DNA of 64,000 bases from Pontimonas salivibrio (GTDB lineage Bacteria > Actinomycetota > Actinomycetes > Actinomycetales > Microbacteriaceae). The stretch covers positions 620,001-684,000 of the forward strand of contig NZ_CP026923.1 in assembly GCF_002950575.1 (NCBI RefSeq), written 5' to 3'. The position numbers and the translations under genes were made by a program. The notes under the pieces are model-generated. The model searched no databases. It saw only the letters and a program-made list of their open reading frames with translations, and was not told the origin of the DNA. Positions 26,949-35,238 of this stretch are shown here, piece by piece. How positions within the stretch are numbered: position 1 is the first letter of the stretch; each line of letters opens with the position of its first letter.

Positions 26949-27838
26949 GGGGCGAACAGTTCGCGGAGAAACTGCCCGCCTGGAGTCTCGCCGTCGTGGC
27001 GATGCTCAGCATCCAAATGGGCTCCGCACTATCGATCTCCCTGTTTCCTGCCGTGGGGCCTGCCGGCACGGCATGGCTTCGACTGGTCCTCGGCGCGCTG
27101 ATTCTCATTGCGCTCGTTCGCCCCTCGTGGCGGGTAATCACCCGGAAAAGCCTTCCTGGACTGCTGGGTCTTGGGGTCGCTACCGGGGTGATGACCTCGG
27201 CGTTCCTCTCCGCGTTGGATCGCATTCCACTGGGCACCACAGTCGCCATTGAGTTCCTGGGCCCACTGACCGTTGCCGCGCTGTCGGGCAAAAATGCCAG
27301 GGCAGCACTCTGGCCGGCAGTAGCGCTTGTGGGTGTGGTGTCGTTGACCAGGCCGTGGACGGGCACCGTCGATATGGTGGGTGTCGGGTTTGCCTTGGTG
27401 GCCGCCTTGGGCTGGGCGCTCTACATTGTGTTCACTCAGCAGGTGGGGGACCAATTCAGCGGCATCCAAGGCCTTGCGCTTGCCACCCCGGTGGCGGCCC
27501 TCACCGCCACCACCGTCGGTCTCCCGCAGGCGTGGGGCAACATCACCCTCGAGGTGTTGGCGCTGGGGGTGCTCTTGGCCGTACTCACCCCAGTGTTTCC
27601 GTTTGCGCTGGAAATGCTTGCGCTGAAGCGCATGAATAAGCGTGCCTTTGGCACGCTGATGGCAGTGGAACCGGCGATTGCGACCGCAATCGGCCTGGTG
27701 GTGTTGTTTCAGATCCCCCAACTTTTTGATGCGCTGGGTATCGCACTGGTGGTGATTGCGGGAATTGCGACCCAGCGGGATGCCTTTAGGCCACCGCTGT
27801 TGGATTTGCCCGCCGTAGCCGACCCAAAAGGACTCTGA
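26945..27838 (+). CDS. EamA/RhtA-type exporter
   Basis: The 297-aa protein has ten hydrophobic segments forming two EamA halves (about residues 10-140 and 150-285). LGWALYIVFTQQVG begins the second half and FGTLMAVEPAIATAIGLVVL lies in the second conserved block, as in RhtA threonine/homoserine exporters. Coupling to a B3/B4 protein suggests removal of an amino acid or analogue that would be mischarged; this is inference. Confidence 0.87.
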   Translation: MRGEQFAEKLPAWSLAVVAMLSIQMGSALSISLFPAVGPAGTAWLRLVLGALILIALVRPSWRVITRKSLPGLLGLGVATGVMTSAFLSALDRIPLGTTVAIEFLGPLTVAALSGKNARAALWPAVALVGVVSLTRPWTGTVDMVGVGFALVAALGWALYIVFTQQVGDQFSGIQGLALATPVAALTATTVGLPQAWGNITLEVLALGVLLAVLTPVFPFALEMLALKRMNKRAFGTLMAVEPAIATAIGLVVLFQIPQLFDALGIALVVIAGIATQRDAFRPPLLDLPAVADPKGL

Positions 27839-27916
27839 GGGACACAGGCCCATCTCGTCGGGCAGCCTGATCGGTCATCGAGCACGGGTCGCCCACAATG
27901 TGTTGCACTAAAATAT

Positions 27917-27929
27917 AAGTGTTACACTT
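27917..27929. promoter_or_regulatory. inverted repeat before VapB, candidate operator
   Basis: AAGTGTTACACTT has perfect 6-bp arms around one base and lies 5 bp before the antitoxin ATG, overlapping a likely -10 region (TATAAG). Such sites are bound by antitoxin-toxin complexes for autorepression. Confidence 0.5.
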
Positions 27930-27934
27930 TGACC

Positions 27935-28204
27935 ATGCCCACAACCCGTCCCCGGCACATGATCACGGAGACCGATCGCCTCTCTTCGGCCCTCGAGGTC
28001 GCCGCAGAGGTGTGGCCTGACATCGCGGGCGAGAAAGGTCTGTTGCTTCGTCGCATTCTGGAGCGGGGCATCGACGAAGTGGAAAAGGAAGGCCAAGGAC
28101 GCGTGGCGAGTCGTCAGCTCGCAATCCAGAGTCTTGCCGGGAGTATGACCGGTGTGTGGCCGCCTGGTTGGCGCGAGCAGTTGAGGGATGAATGGCCGGC
28201 ATAG
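27935..28204 (+). CDS. VapB-like antitoxin
   Basis: The 89-aa protein is charged and mostly helical (DRLSSALEVAAEVWPDIAGEKGLLLRRILERGIDEVEKE). Its Trp-rich C-terminus (GVWPPGWREQLRDEWPA) resembles toxin-binding tails. It precedes a PIN toxin gene with a 13-bp overlap, the usual antitoxin-toxin order. I do not recognise a specific antitoxin family; the call rests on context and the operator-like palindrome. Confidence 0.7.
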   Translation: MPTTRPRHMITETDRLSSALEVAAEVWPDIAGEKGLLLRRILERGIDEVEKEGQGRVASRQLAIQSLAGSMTGVWPPGWREQLRDEWPA

Positions 28205-28596
28205 TTGTTCTCGATGCTGGTGCTCTCATCGCCCTCAGCAGTGAAAGCGACGCCCACCACCAATGGGCGATGGGTATGTTTCTGCACACGCTGAGCCACG
28301 AACTATCGATGCCAGCCCTCACCTACGCCGAGGTCATGGTCCACCCCACGAAAGCCGGTAAAGCCCCGGAGTTTCAGCAACGCCTCTCAGGACTACGCAT
28401 CCAGGTTCGACCCATTGATCAGAGTGATGTGGCGGGACTTGCCACCCTTCGGGTCGAAAGCGGTTTAAGGATGTCCGATGCGGTGGTACTTCACGAATCA
28501 CTCAGGCTGGGTGCCACCCTCGCCACCACTGATCAGGTGCTCATGCGCGAGGCCACACAATTCGGCCTCGACGTGCTCACTCCACACAGAGTGTGA
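28192..28596 (+). CDS. vapC: PIN-domain toxin, VapC-like ribonuclease
   Basis: The 134-aa protein has the four acidic residues of a PIN nuclease: D8 in VVLDAGALIAL, E47 in TYAEV, D96 in RMSDAVV and D114 in TTDQVL. VapC toxins cleave tRNA or rRNA in an Mg2+-dependent way. The start codon lies in the end of the antitoxin gene. Confidence 0.87.
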   Translation: MAGIVVLDAGALIALSSESDAHHQWAMGMFLHTLSHELSMPALTYAEVMVHPTKAGKAPEFQQRLSGLRIQVRPIDQSDVAGLATLRVESGLRMSDAVVLHESLRLGATLATTDQVLMREATQFGLDVLTPHRV

Positions 28597-28711
28597 ATCC
28601 CCACCTGGTCGATTCTGCCCCGCTTTCTCAGATATGAATGGGGTGTGCGGAGGCTGGTCCTCGCCGGAGTAGAGTGCACAGCAATGGCGCGCTGAGGGTT
28701 CTTTCTGTGGG

Positions 28712-29962
28712 GTGCACGTGGTTCAACATTTTTTGGGTTCCCTGAAGTTTGATGTGCCCGCGGGCTTAATCGTCGCGATTGTTGCCCTGCCCCTCGCGTT
28801 AGGTTTCGGGGTGACCTCAGGAGCAGGGGCCGCCAGTGGGATGGTCACTGCGATCGTTGCCGGCATTGTCGCCGGCCTTCTTGGAGGTTCTCGCTACCAG
28901 GTGAGCGGACCGACAGGCGCAATGGTGGTGGTGCTTTTTCCCATCATTGCCGAGGTCGGAATGTCGGGCTTGCTCGGAGTCGGTGTCATTGCTGGAGCCC
29001 TCATTATCGGTTTTGGCATCCTGCGTCTGGGCAAGTATGTGGAAAGCATTCCCTGGCCTGTGATGGAAGGTTTCACGCTCGGCATTGCCGTGGTGATCGC
29101 CCTGCAACAGCTTCCGCTGATATTCGAGGTTCCTCGAGGAGAGGGTACAGAAACCTTCCAAGTCGCGTGGGGGACACTCGAGAACGTCGGGCAGACGCCA
29201 CTGCATTTTTGGCCTCTCGGTCTTGTTGGGGCCACCCTGAGCATCAAAATCGGCTGGTCGGCCCTCCGCAGACGCTGGACTGGGTTGCACCATTTTCCGC
29301 CGAGTGGTGTTGCGGTTGTGGTCCTTTCGGTGTTGGCATGGCTAATCGCCGCGCCTGTCTCCACGATTGGGGCTTTGCCGGCAGCGCAACTTTTTACGCT
29401 CAACCTGCAGTGGCCTGACCTGCCCTGGGGCACCATTGTGTATGCCGCGTTCGTCGTTGCCCTCCTCGGGGCGCTGGAATCTCTCTTGTCGGCACGCGTT
29501 GCCGATGCCATGGTGAAACGCCGCGATGTGGAACTGGTGGAGGCCTATCGACCGAACCGGGAACTCATCGGCCAAGGTTTTGCCACGATGGCATCGTCGT
29601 TCGTCGGAGGAATGCCCGCAACTGGTGCCATTGCGCGAACAGCAGTGAACGTGAACGCGGGCGCGAGGACCCGGATGGCAACGGTCTTTCACGCCGTGGT
29701 GTTGTGGGTGTTTGTGGTTGCGCTAGGCGCAATTGTCGCTCACATCCCCACTGCTGTTCTCGCCGGCGTCCTCCTGGGCGCTTCCTGGCGCATCGCGAAC
29801 CCGGCCAGCATTGTGGAGAACCTTCGAACCACCTGGCCCAGTCGTCTCAGCTACCTGACCACCGCCGTGGTCGTTGTCGCCGTCGATCTTATTTGGGGCG
29901 TTGTCATCGGTATCGTCGTCCACGCTATTGCAAGTTGGGGCTCCAGCCGGCGCCCCCGTTAA
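28712..29962 (+). CDS. SulP-family anion transporter without STAS domain
   Basis: The 416-aa protein has the SulP membrane core: FDVPAGLIVAIVALPLALGFG near the N-terminus, then YQVSGPTGAMVVVLFPI, ALESLLSARVADAM and the GMPATGAIARTAVNVNAGARTRMA signature. It stops at the end of the membrane domain, so the usual C-terminal STAS domain is missing, as in some short bacterial forms. The substrate may be sulfate, bicarbonate or another anion. GTG start at 28712. Confidence 0.87.
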   Translation: MHVVQHFLGSLKFDVPAGLIVAIVALPLALGFGVTSGAGAASGMVTAIVAGIVAGLLGGSRYQVSGPTGAMVVVLFPIIAEVGMSGLLGVGVIAGALIIGFGILRLGKYVESIPWPVMEGFTLGIAVVIALQQLPLIFEVPRGEGTETFQVAWGTLENVGQTPLHFWPLGLVGATLSIKIGWSALRRRWTGLHHFPPSGVAVVVLSVLAWLIAAPVSTIGALPAAQLFTLNLQWPDLPWGTIVYAAFVVALLGALESLLSARVADAMVKRRDVELVEAYRPNRELIGQGFATMASSFVGGMPATGAIARTAVNVNAGARTRMATVFHAVVLWVFVVALGAIVAHIPTAVLAGVLLGASWRIANPASIVENLRTTWPSRLSYLTTAVVVVAVDLIWGVVIGIVVHAIASWGSSRRPR

Positions 29963-29971
29963 TTTCACAAA

Positions 29972-30886
29972 TCAGGGGGTTTGCTGCCGCCGGAGCTGGG
30001 AGCGCAGTGGTTTCCAGCGCCCCTGAACCAGGAGTGCCGAGACGACGACGAGGACACCTCCGAGTAGTTGACCGAGAGTCAATGACTCCCGCAGGAAGGC
30101 CACCCCGAGGATGACGGCAATTACTGGGGTGATGTAGGTCACGCTGGAGGCAATCACGCTTCCGGCCAGTTCAATGTTTCGATAGTTCCAGACATAGGCC
30201 ATCCCTGTGCCCAGCACCCCCAGTGCCAGCATTCCCCACAGTGCGGGTTGGGTGATGGTGTCGGTGCTCAGGCCAAAGAAGAGCGCGCCCGGCAGGGTGA
30301 GAACGGCAGAGACCCCGACTTGGGCGGTCGCCAAGGCGTATGGGCTGTAAGGCAAGGAGGCGACGTGGCGCTTGGCGTAAGGCATCGCGATTCCGTAGGA
30401 AAGTGTGGCGATGAGAAGTACCCCTACGCCGAGGACGGTGAGGCCCTCAATGCGTTGCAGAACGTTGGTGACCAAAACAATTCCTGCTAGCCCCACAGCA
30501 ATACCCAACACTTGGTTGGCGGTGGGCTTTTGTTCTCGAAACGCGATCACCACCACGAGGACGGTCATTAATGGGGTGGTTGCGTTGACGATTCCCGCTA
30601 AAGAACTTGGTACCCACTGTTGGCCGAGGGCAAAAAGAAAACCCGGTAACGCGTTCAGTAAGAGCGCCACAACTGCGATGTGAAACCAGTGTGGTCCGAG
30701 ACCTGGGAGGCGATCTCGTCTGGCCACAAGGATCACCACCAAGCTCAGTGCACCTAAGAGACCGCGGAGAAAAACGATTCCTGCGGCGCTGAAGCTTTCC
30801 AGTGCGAGGTCGATGAATAAAAATGATGAACCCCACACCACCCCTAAGGCGATAAAGCCGGGTAACCAACGCAGGTCTGTGGTCAT
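29972..30886 (-). CDS. DMT superfamily (EamA) transporter
   Basis: The 304-aa protein has ten hydrophobic segments in two EamA repeats (IALGVVWGSSFLFIDLALESFSAAGIVFLRGLLGA and the second-half AYVWNYRNIELAGSVIASSVTYITPVIAVILG). It is probably a metabolite exporter. The start overlaps the end of the Ada-like gene by 4 bp, suggesting that the regulator and the exporter form one operon. Confidence 0.86.
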   Translation of the reverse strand: MTTDLRWLPGFIALGVVWGSSFLFIDLALESFSAAGIVFLRGLLGALSLVVILVARRDRLPGLGPHWFHIAVVALLLNALPGFLFALGQQWVPSSLAGIVNATTPLMTVLVVVIAFREQKPTANQVLGIAVGLAGIVLVTNVLQRIEGLTVLGVGVLLIATLSYGIAMPYAKRHVASLPYSPYALATAQVGVSAVLTLPGALFFGLSTDTITQPALWGMLALGVLGTGMAYVWNYRNIELAGSVIASSVTYITPVIAVILGVAFLRESLTLGQLLGGVLVVVSALLVQGRWKPLRSQLRRQQTP

Positions 30887-31296
30887 TGTGTGGCCTGGAG
30901 GGCTGAATGGATGTACTGCCGGGGGGATAAGCCTGTCACCGCTTTGATGATGCGCTCGAGCTGTCGCTTCGAGAGAGCAAGGCCCCGGGCGATGTCTTCA
31001 ATGCGACTCTGAGGTGTGGCCTGGGCGAGAGCAACCACCTGAGTGACCACGAAGGCGCCAAACGCTTCATGGGGTGAGACCTCCTGGTCGGGTCGGCACC
31101 TCTTGCATGATCGGAAGCCTCGTTCTATCGCGTCGTTCACGTGCCCGAAGAACACCACGTGTTCGGGTGTGGGTGTCCTGGAGGGGCATCCACACCGGCA
31201 GAAGATTCCCGTCGTCGTTACCCCGTAGAAGCTGACCCTGCCCATAGGCATAGTGTGGCACGCGAGTTGACGGGCGCAGACGCACTCGTGCGACAT
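30883..31296 (-). CDS. Ada-type zinc domain with a single C-terminal helix-turn-helix
   Basis: The 137-aa protein has an Ada metal-binding domain with the four cysteines C33, C37, C64 and C67 (TTGIFCRCGCPSRTP and RSCKRCRP). In Ada, one of these takes methyl groups from DNA phosphotriesters. An AraC-like region follows, but only one of the two expected helix-turn-helix units is present (IEDIARGLALSKRQLERIIKAVTGLSPRQYI). No methyltransferase (Ogt) domain is fused. It resembles AdaA-type regulators shortened at the C-terminus. Confidence 0.78.
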   Translation of the reverse strand: MSHECVCARQLACHTMPMGRVSFYGVTTTGIFCRCGCPSRTPTPEHVVFFGHVNDAIERGFRSCKRCRPDQEVSPHEAFGAFVVTQVVALAQATPQSRIEDIARGLALSKRQLERIIKAVTGLSPRQYIHSALQATQ

Positions 31297-31391
31297 CTCA
31301 TTTTTCCACCAGGCGGTGACTGCGCGGGAGGGCGCGAGCGACCCGTCAGCACTGTGCGCGCGTGGACCACCGACTGACTCTCGGTGTGGAC

Positions 31392-32195
31392 CTAAAGGGA
31401 AGCGGGTGTTACCGCCTGCTCCCGGTCGCCAGGTAGCTCACAGTCAAAGACAACGTCTGAACCCAATGAAAAAGCTGTGGTGGCGGGTCGAAGCGCCTCG
31501 GCGAGCGTGTCCGGGGGGTAGGGCATGGTGATTCCCTGTTGGCCGGCACCAATCAGGACCGGGGCGATGGCGATGTGTAAACGTGCCAACAAACCGGCGT
31601 CGATAAACCGGGAGATTGTGAAGCCACCCCCTTCGATCAACAGGGTGGTAAGCCCTGCTTTGTTCAGGGCAGCGAGCATTTCATCGGGGTCGAGCCGACC
31701 TTCCGTGGCCTTGAGCGTGATGACCTCAACACCCTCGGGTCGGTCCTGCTCGAGGGCTTGAATCACCAGTCTGCGGGCGCCGTCCGCGCGAAATATCGGT
31801 GCATCGTTGGGTAGTCGACCGTGCGGGTCAATCACAATGCGTGCTGGATTGGGACCTTCACACAGACGCACAGTCAGGCGTGGCTGATCGTGCAGAGCCG
31901 TTTTGACCCCCACAATCACCCCATCAACCAGTGCCCGCATGCGGTGGAGGTGGGCGAGGCCATCGGGCCCCGAAATATCTCGCGCATCGTCAGACTCCGT
32001 GGCAATGCGACCGTCCAACGATTGACCAATTTGTCCGAAGACACGTGGGCCCACATCCCTTTGGGCCAGCGGGCCATAGAGATCAACGGCACGCTGCTCG
32101 CCAGGGCTCCAGTCGCCACCACTCAGATGTCCCTTGCCGTCGCGCACCGCTAAAAGGTGTTGCCACACCCGCGCGCTCACGTCCACCTGCTCCAT
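31392..32195 (-). CDS. RibD C-terminal-domain (dihydrofolate-reductase-like) reductase
   Basis: The 267-aa protein has the RibD reductase fold from about residue 50 (FGQIGQSLDGRIA, DGVIVGVKTALHDQPRLTVR, LLIEGGGFTISRFIDAGLL). In riboflavin synthesis this fold reduces a ribosylamino-pyrimidine with NADPH. There is no deaminase domain and no other rib gene here. It overlaps the methyltransferase gene and belongs to the pterin-like cluster to its right, so it may reduce a pterin or pyrimidine intermediate of an unknown product. Confidence 0.82.
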   Translation of the reverse strand: MEQVDVSARVWQHLLAVRDGKGHLSGGDWSPGEQRAVDLYGPLAQRDVGPRVFGQIGQSLDGRIATESDDARDISGPDGLAHLHRMRALVDGVIVGVKTALHDQPRLTVRLCEGPNPARIVIDPHGRLPNDAPIFRADGARRLVIQALEQDRPEGVEVITLKATEGRLDPDEMLAALNKAGLTTLLIEGGGFTISRFIDAGLLARLHIAIAPVLIGAGQQGITMPYPPDTLAEALRPATTAFSLGSDVVFDCELPGDREQAVTPASL

Positions 32196-32986
32196 CAGGA
32201 CACCACCGTGCTTGACAGCGAGCGGGGGATGATGAGGAGGTCACCGTGGCCGATGACACACCGGGTCTGTGCGGCCTGCGCGACGCGAGTCTCACCCCAC
32301 GCTTTGGCGGTCGTTTCGTCCGGTTCGCCAGCCGCCTCACTGGCAGCCTGGGCAATTCCCGCCACGAGTGCTTGCTGGAGTTCGGTGAATTCGGGGCCCA
32401 GTTGCCAGGGGCTGTCACCGTGGAGGACCGTGAAACCGGCGGCTTCGAAGACTTCGATCGTTTTTTCTACTGATGTCGGGCCCAATGCAGGACCTAGCCC
32501 TTTGTTTTGGCGTTGGTGTCGATTAAACGCCTCGGTTACTGCCTGATCGCGGGGGTCAACGGGATCCCAGTGCATCTGGCCGTTGTAGGACAGTGCTGCG
32601 TAGAAGGGGACCGTCAGCACCTCTGAGAGGCGAACAAGCCAGTCCTCGGTGACCAGGTCGAGTAGCGCGGAGGCGGTCACCAATGTGACACCCTCCCAGG
32701 GGAGTGAATCGAGCTGGTCGATATCGACAAGGTGCCCTCTTGATGTGTTACCCGCCGCTTCCAGCGCCCGTTCGAGGAGTACCGGGTCATTATCGACCAG
32801 GCGCCAAGTGGCGCCCTCCGGAAGCGCGGGTTCCAGGGTTCGCACAGTGGACCCCGTGCCACACCCCAAATCCATCAGTATGGGGTCGACTCCAGCCAGT
32901 TCCACAGCCCGCTGAAGCAGGGTGTGATCCCTAGCTTCCCGGTCCGCGGGCTCGCGAAGGGTTAACCAATCGGTTGAAAAACCCAC
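32195..32986 (-). CDS. class I SAM-dependent methyltransferase
   Basis: The 263-aa protein has motif I LMDLGCGTGSTVRTL, an acidic loop after it (LVDNDPVLL) and a VTLVTASALLDLV post-motif. I chose GTG 32986 (VGFSTDWLTLREPADREARD), 2 bp after the PTPS stop; the frame extends to a GTG at 33010. The substrate is unknown. It is one of four overlapping or closely spaced genes (33.0-31.4 kb). Confidence 0.82.
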   Translation of the reverse strand: MGFSTDWLTLREPADREARDHTLLQRAVELAGVDPILMDLGCGTGSTVRTLEPALPEGATWRLVDNDPVLLERALEAAGNTSRGHLVDIDQLDSLPWEGVTLVTASALLDLVTEDWLVRLSEVLTVPFYAALSYNGQMHWDPVDPRDQAVTEAFNRHQRQNKGLGPALGPTSVEKTIEVFEAAGFTVLHGDSPWQLGPEFTELQQALVAGIAQAASEAAGEPDETTAKAWGETRVAQAAQTRCVIGHGDLLIIPRSLSSTVVS

Positions 32987-32988
32987 CC

Positions 32989-33384
32989 CTACAGTTCGCT
33001 TTCGAACCACGCGCGCGCAATGTGGCTTTCGTGGAGCATGATTTTCAGGCGTTGCACACGACCGCCGTCACCGAGCTGGCCTGTGCGGATGCGCTCGGCA
33101 AGGCCGTCAAAAATGTGTTTGCACAAGAACTCGGTGGTCGTGAACTTGCCCTCAAACCCCGGAACGTCATCGAGGTTCTTATAACGCAGAGGCTCTAACA
33201 CTTCAGAGAGTGCTTGGGAGGCAAGACCAATGTCGACCACAAGGCCGTGCTGATCGATGTCTTCGGTGAAAAAAGCGGCATCAACCGTGAAGGTTGCCCC
33301 GTGTAGTCCTTGAGCGGGACCAAACACAGGGGAGGGTAGCGAGTGGCCAATCATGATGTGGTCTCGAACTTCCAACGCAAACAC
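32989..33384 (-). CDS. 6-pyruvoyl-tetrahydropterin synthase / QueD family protein with altered active site
   Basis: The 131-aa protein has the T-fold of the PTPS/QueD family (FALEVRDHIMIGHSL, LHGATFTVDAAF, KFTTTEFLCKHI). In the canonical motif CxxxHGH, the Cys acts as proton donor and the His residues bind zinc. Here the Cys position is A24 and the last His is A30, while H28 is kept. Normal QueD or PTPS chemistry is therefore doubtful; a lyase variant or a new reaction is more likely. It lies between a dehydrogenase and a methyltransferase. Confidence 0.8.
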   Translation of the reverse strand: MFALEVRDHIMIGHSLPSPVFGPAQGLHGATFTVDAAFFTEDIDQHGLVVDIGLASQALSEVLEPLRYKNLDDVPGFEGKFTTTEFLCKHIFDGLAERIRTGQLGDGGRVQRLKIMLHESHIARAWFESEL

Positions 33385-33394
33385 TTGGCACTCC

Positions 33395-34354
33395 TCAGGA
33401 CGTGGGGTAGACCACTCGGTGGCACAGGGTGGCGGGGTCGTTCAAAATAGTGCCGTACTCGCCTGGCAATTGGGACAACGCCGTCTCGCCGGTAATCAAC
33501 ACATCCAGTACCGGGTCTCGCAACAGCTCTAAGGCTGTTGCTAAACGCCTGGCGTGATCCCACCTGGGTGTGCGAAGCGCGGGCAGCTGTCCTACCTGCG
33601 AGCTCACCAACTTCAGGCGCTTGCTGTGAAAAGCTTCACCGAGAGGAACCTCGACCATGGCGTTACCATGCCAACTTGCTTCCACCACGGTGGCTTCTTG
33701 GCCGGCCAGTGCCAAAGCGGTGTGCAAGCCCGCGGCACTCGCCGAAGTGTGAACAACCACATCACACGGTTGCAGCGCCTGATCCGGGGTCGCAAACTCG
33801 CACCCCAGTGTTGCGGCCAGAGACGCGCGATCCTGATTGGTGTCGACCAGGGTCACTGCGGAACCTGGCAGTTGTGCGGCCAGGTAACCCACCAGCGCAC
33901 CCACTACTCCGGCTCCGACAACCGCGATGCGATCACCGGCCCCGGCAGTGCTATCCCACAGGATGTTCAGCGCCGTTTCCATATTGGCTGTCAAGACGGC
34001 GCGTTGTGCGGGGACCCCTTCTGGCAGGGGTGTCAGCATGTGCTGGGGTAGGCGAAACGACGTTTGGTGGGGGTGGAGGGCAAACACTGTCTGTCCGGCC
34101 AGTTCCCCTTCGACCACCGTTCCCACAGCGCAGTAGCCGTATTTCACGGGGAAGGGGAAATCACCCTCCTGGGCGGGCCCGCGCATGCGCTGGAATTCAC
34201 TGGCGGGAATATCGCCTCGAAACACGAGGCGTTCTGTTCCCCGACTGATGCCCGAATAGAGGGTGTTGACCAACACCCCTTCGCCAAGGGCGCCGTCTCG
34301 TAACTCAGCCTGCGTCGGGCCCACACACCACAGCGCGCTCGTCGTCATCGTCAA
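33395..34354 (-). CDS. zinc-type alcohol dehydrogenase-like oxidoreductase
   Basis: This 319-aa medium-chain dehydrogenase-like protein has an N-terminal catalytic domain with YSGISRGTERLVFRG and a Rossmann motif IAVVGAGVVGALVGYLAAQ near residue 145. The usual structural-zinc cysteines are missing, and FALHPHQTSFRLP replaces the common zinc-site context. It ends 10 bp before the PTPS-like gene, pointing to a common pathway. Confidence 0.8.
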   Translation of the reverse strand: MTMTTSALWCVGPTQAELRDGALGEGVLVNTLYSGISRGTERLVFRGDIPASEFQRMRGPAQEGDFPFPVKYGYCAVGTVVEGELAGQTVFALHPHQTSFRLPQHMLTPLPEGVPAQRAVLTANMETALNILWDSTAGAGDRIAVVGAGVVGALVGYLAAQLPGSAVTLVDTNQDRASLAATLGCEFATPDQALQPCDVVVHTSASAAGLHTALALAGQEATVVEASWHGNAMVEVPLGEAFHSKRLKLVSSQVGQLPALRTPRWDHARRLATALELLRDPVLDVLITGETALSQLPGEYGTILNDPATLCHRVVYPTS

Positions 34355-34479
34355 AGCGCCCGGTGTTCGCAGAGCCGACAGGTGGAGGCCACGTAGTGGG
34401 GGTGTGCAGGTTCGCCAGCTCGCCTGGCGAACTGCGCCCGTTCACTTCCCCTCAAGCCCACCCTCCTAGGCTAACCAAC

Positions 34480-35238
34480 GTGGGGAATCAGACCAACAGT
34501 CAGCGCCTTGCGCGCTGGTGGGGCTTTGCCCGGTCTGTGGTGGTGTACCTAAACCCCCTCATCCTGCGGGCGTGGCGAAGGTTTTATCGAACCCTCCTTG
34601 CGCCAGGCGACGTGGTGATTGATGTGGGTGCCCATGCGGGCACCAGGGCTCGTGCCATGCGCTCGCTGGGGGCGAAAGTCATCGCCCTCGAACCACAGCG
34701 GCCTTTTGCGGGTTTCCTCCGGGCGACACTGCCGAAAGACATCGTGTTCATCGAAGCGGCAGCGGGCTCCAGTGTCACCACGGGTCAGTTGGCAGTGTCT
34801 TCTCGCCACCCAACCGTGTCGTCACTGCGAACCGATTTTGTCTCCGGTGCGGCAAGTGTGGCCGGTTTTGAGCAAGTCAGCTGGAATGAAAGCCAGGAAG
34901 TCTCAGTGGTCACCCTGGATAGTGTCATTGCCCAACACGGCACACCCCGCTACATCAAAATCGACGTGGAGGGTTTCGAGGAAGAAGTTCTTGCGGGCCT
35001 GAGTGGTGCGGTGGACATGATTTCTGTCGAGTTTCTACCGGGCTTTCCCCAAATCAGTCTCGTGCTGGTCGATCGACTGATGGAGTTGGGTAACTATCGG
35101 TTTAACCCGGTCGTGGGCGAGACGGGGCAGTTCCTATGGGATGAGTGGTGGGATGCGACAGCGACGAAGGGTTGGCTTCGCTCCTTGTCGCCCGAGAGTG
35201 ACTCCGGTGATCTCTTTGCGAGGCTGCACGAGGTTTAG
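34480..35238 (+). CDS. FkbM-family methyltransferase
   Basis: The 252-aa protein has the FkbM core: VIDVGAHAGTRARAMRSLGAKVIALEPQ (SAM motif I) and YIKIDVEGFEEEVLAGL (motif IV of this family). The GTG at 34480 follows a TAGGCT sequence that could be the -10 of a leaderless transcript. It is the only rightward gene among about eight leftward ones and its end overlaps the convergent phosphatase gene by 4 bp. FkbM enzymes O-methylate sugars or natural products. Confidence 0.82.
   Translation: MGNQTNSQRLARWWGFARSVVVYLNPLILRAWRRFYRTLLAPGDVVIDVGAHAGTRARAMRSLGAKVIALEPQRPFAGFLRATLPKDIVFIEAAAGSSVTTGQLAVSSRHPTVSSLRTDFVSGAASVAGFEQVSWNESQEVSVVTLDSVIAQHGTPRYIKIDVEGFEEEVLAGLSGAVDMISVEFLPGFPQISLVLVDRLMELGNYRFNPVVGETGQFLWDEWWDATATKGWLRSLSPESDSGDLFARLHEV

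Noticed and set aside
31141-31377. Rightward frame opposite the Ada-like gene
   Set aside because: It is antisense to the conserved cysteine domain and has no start-site support.
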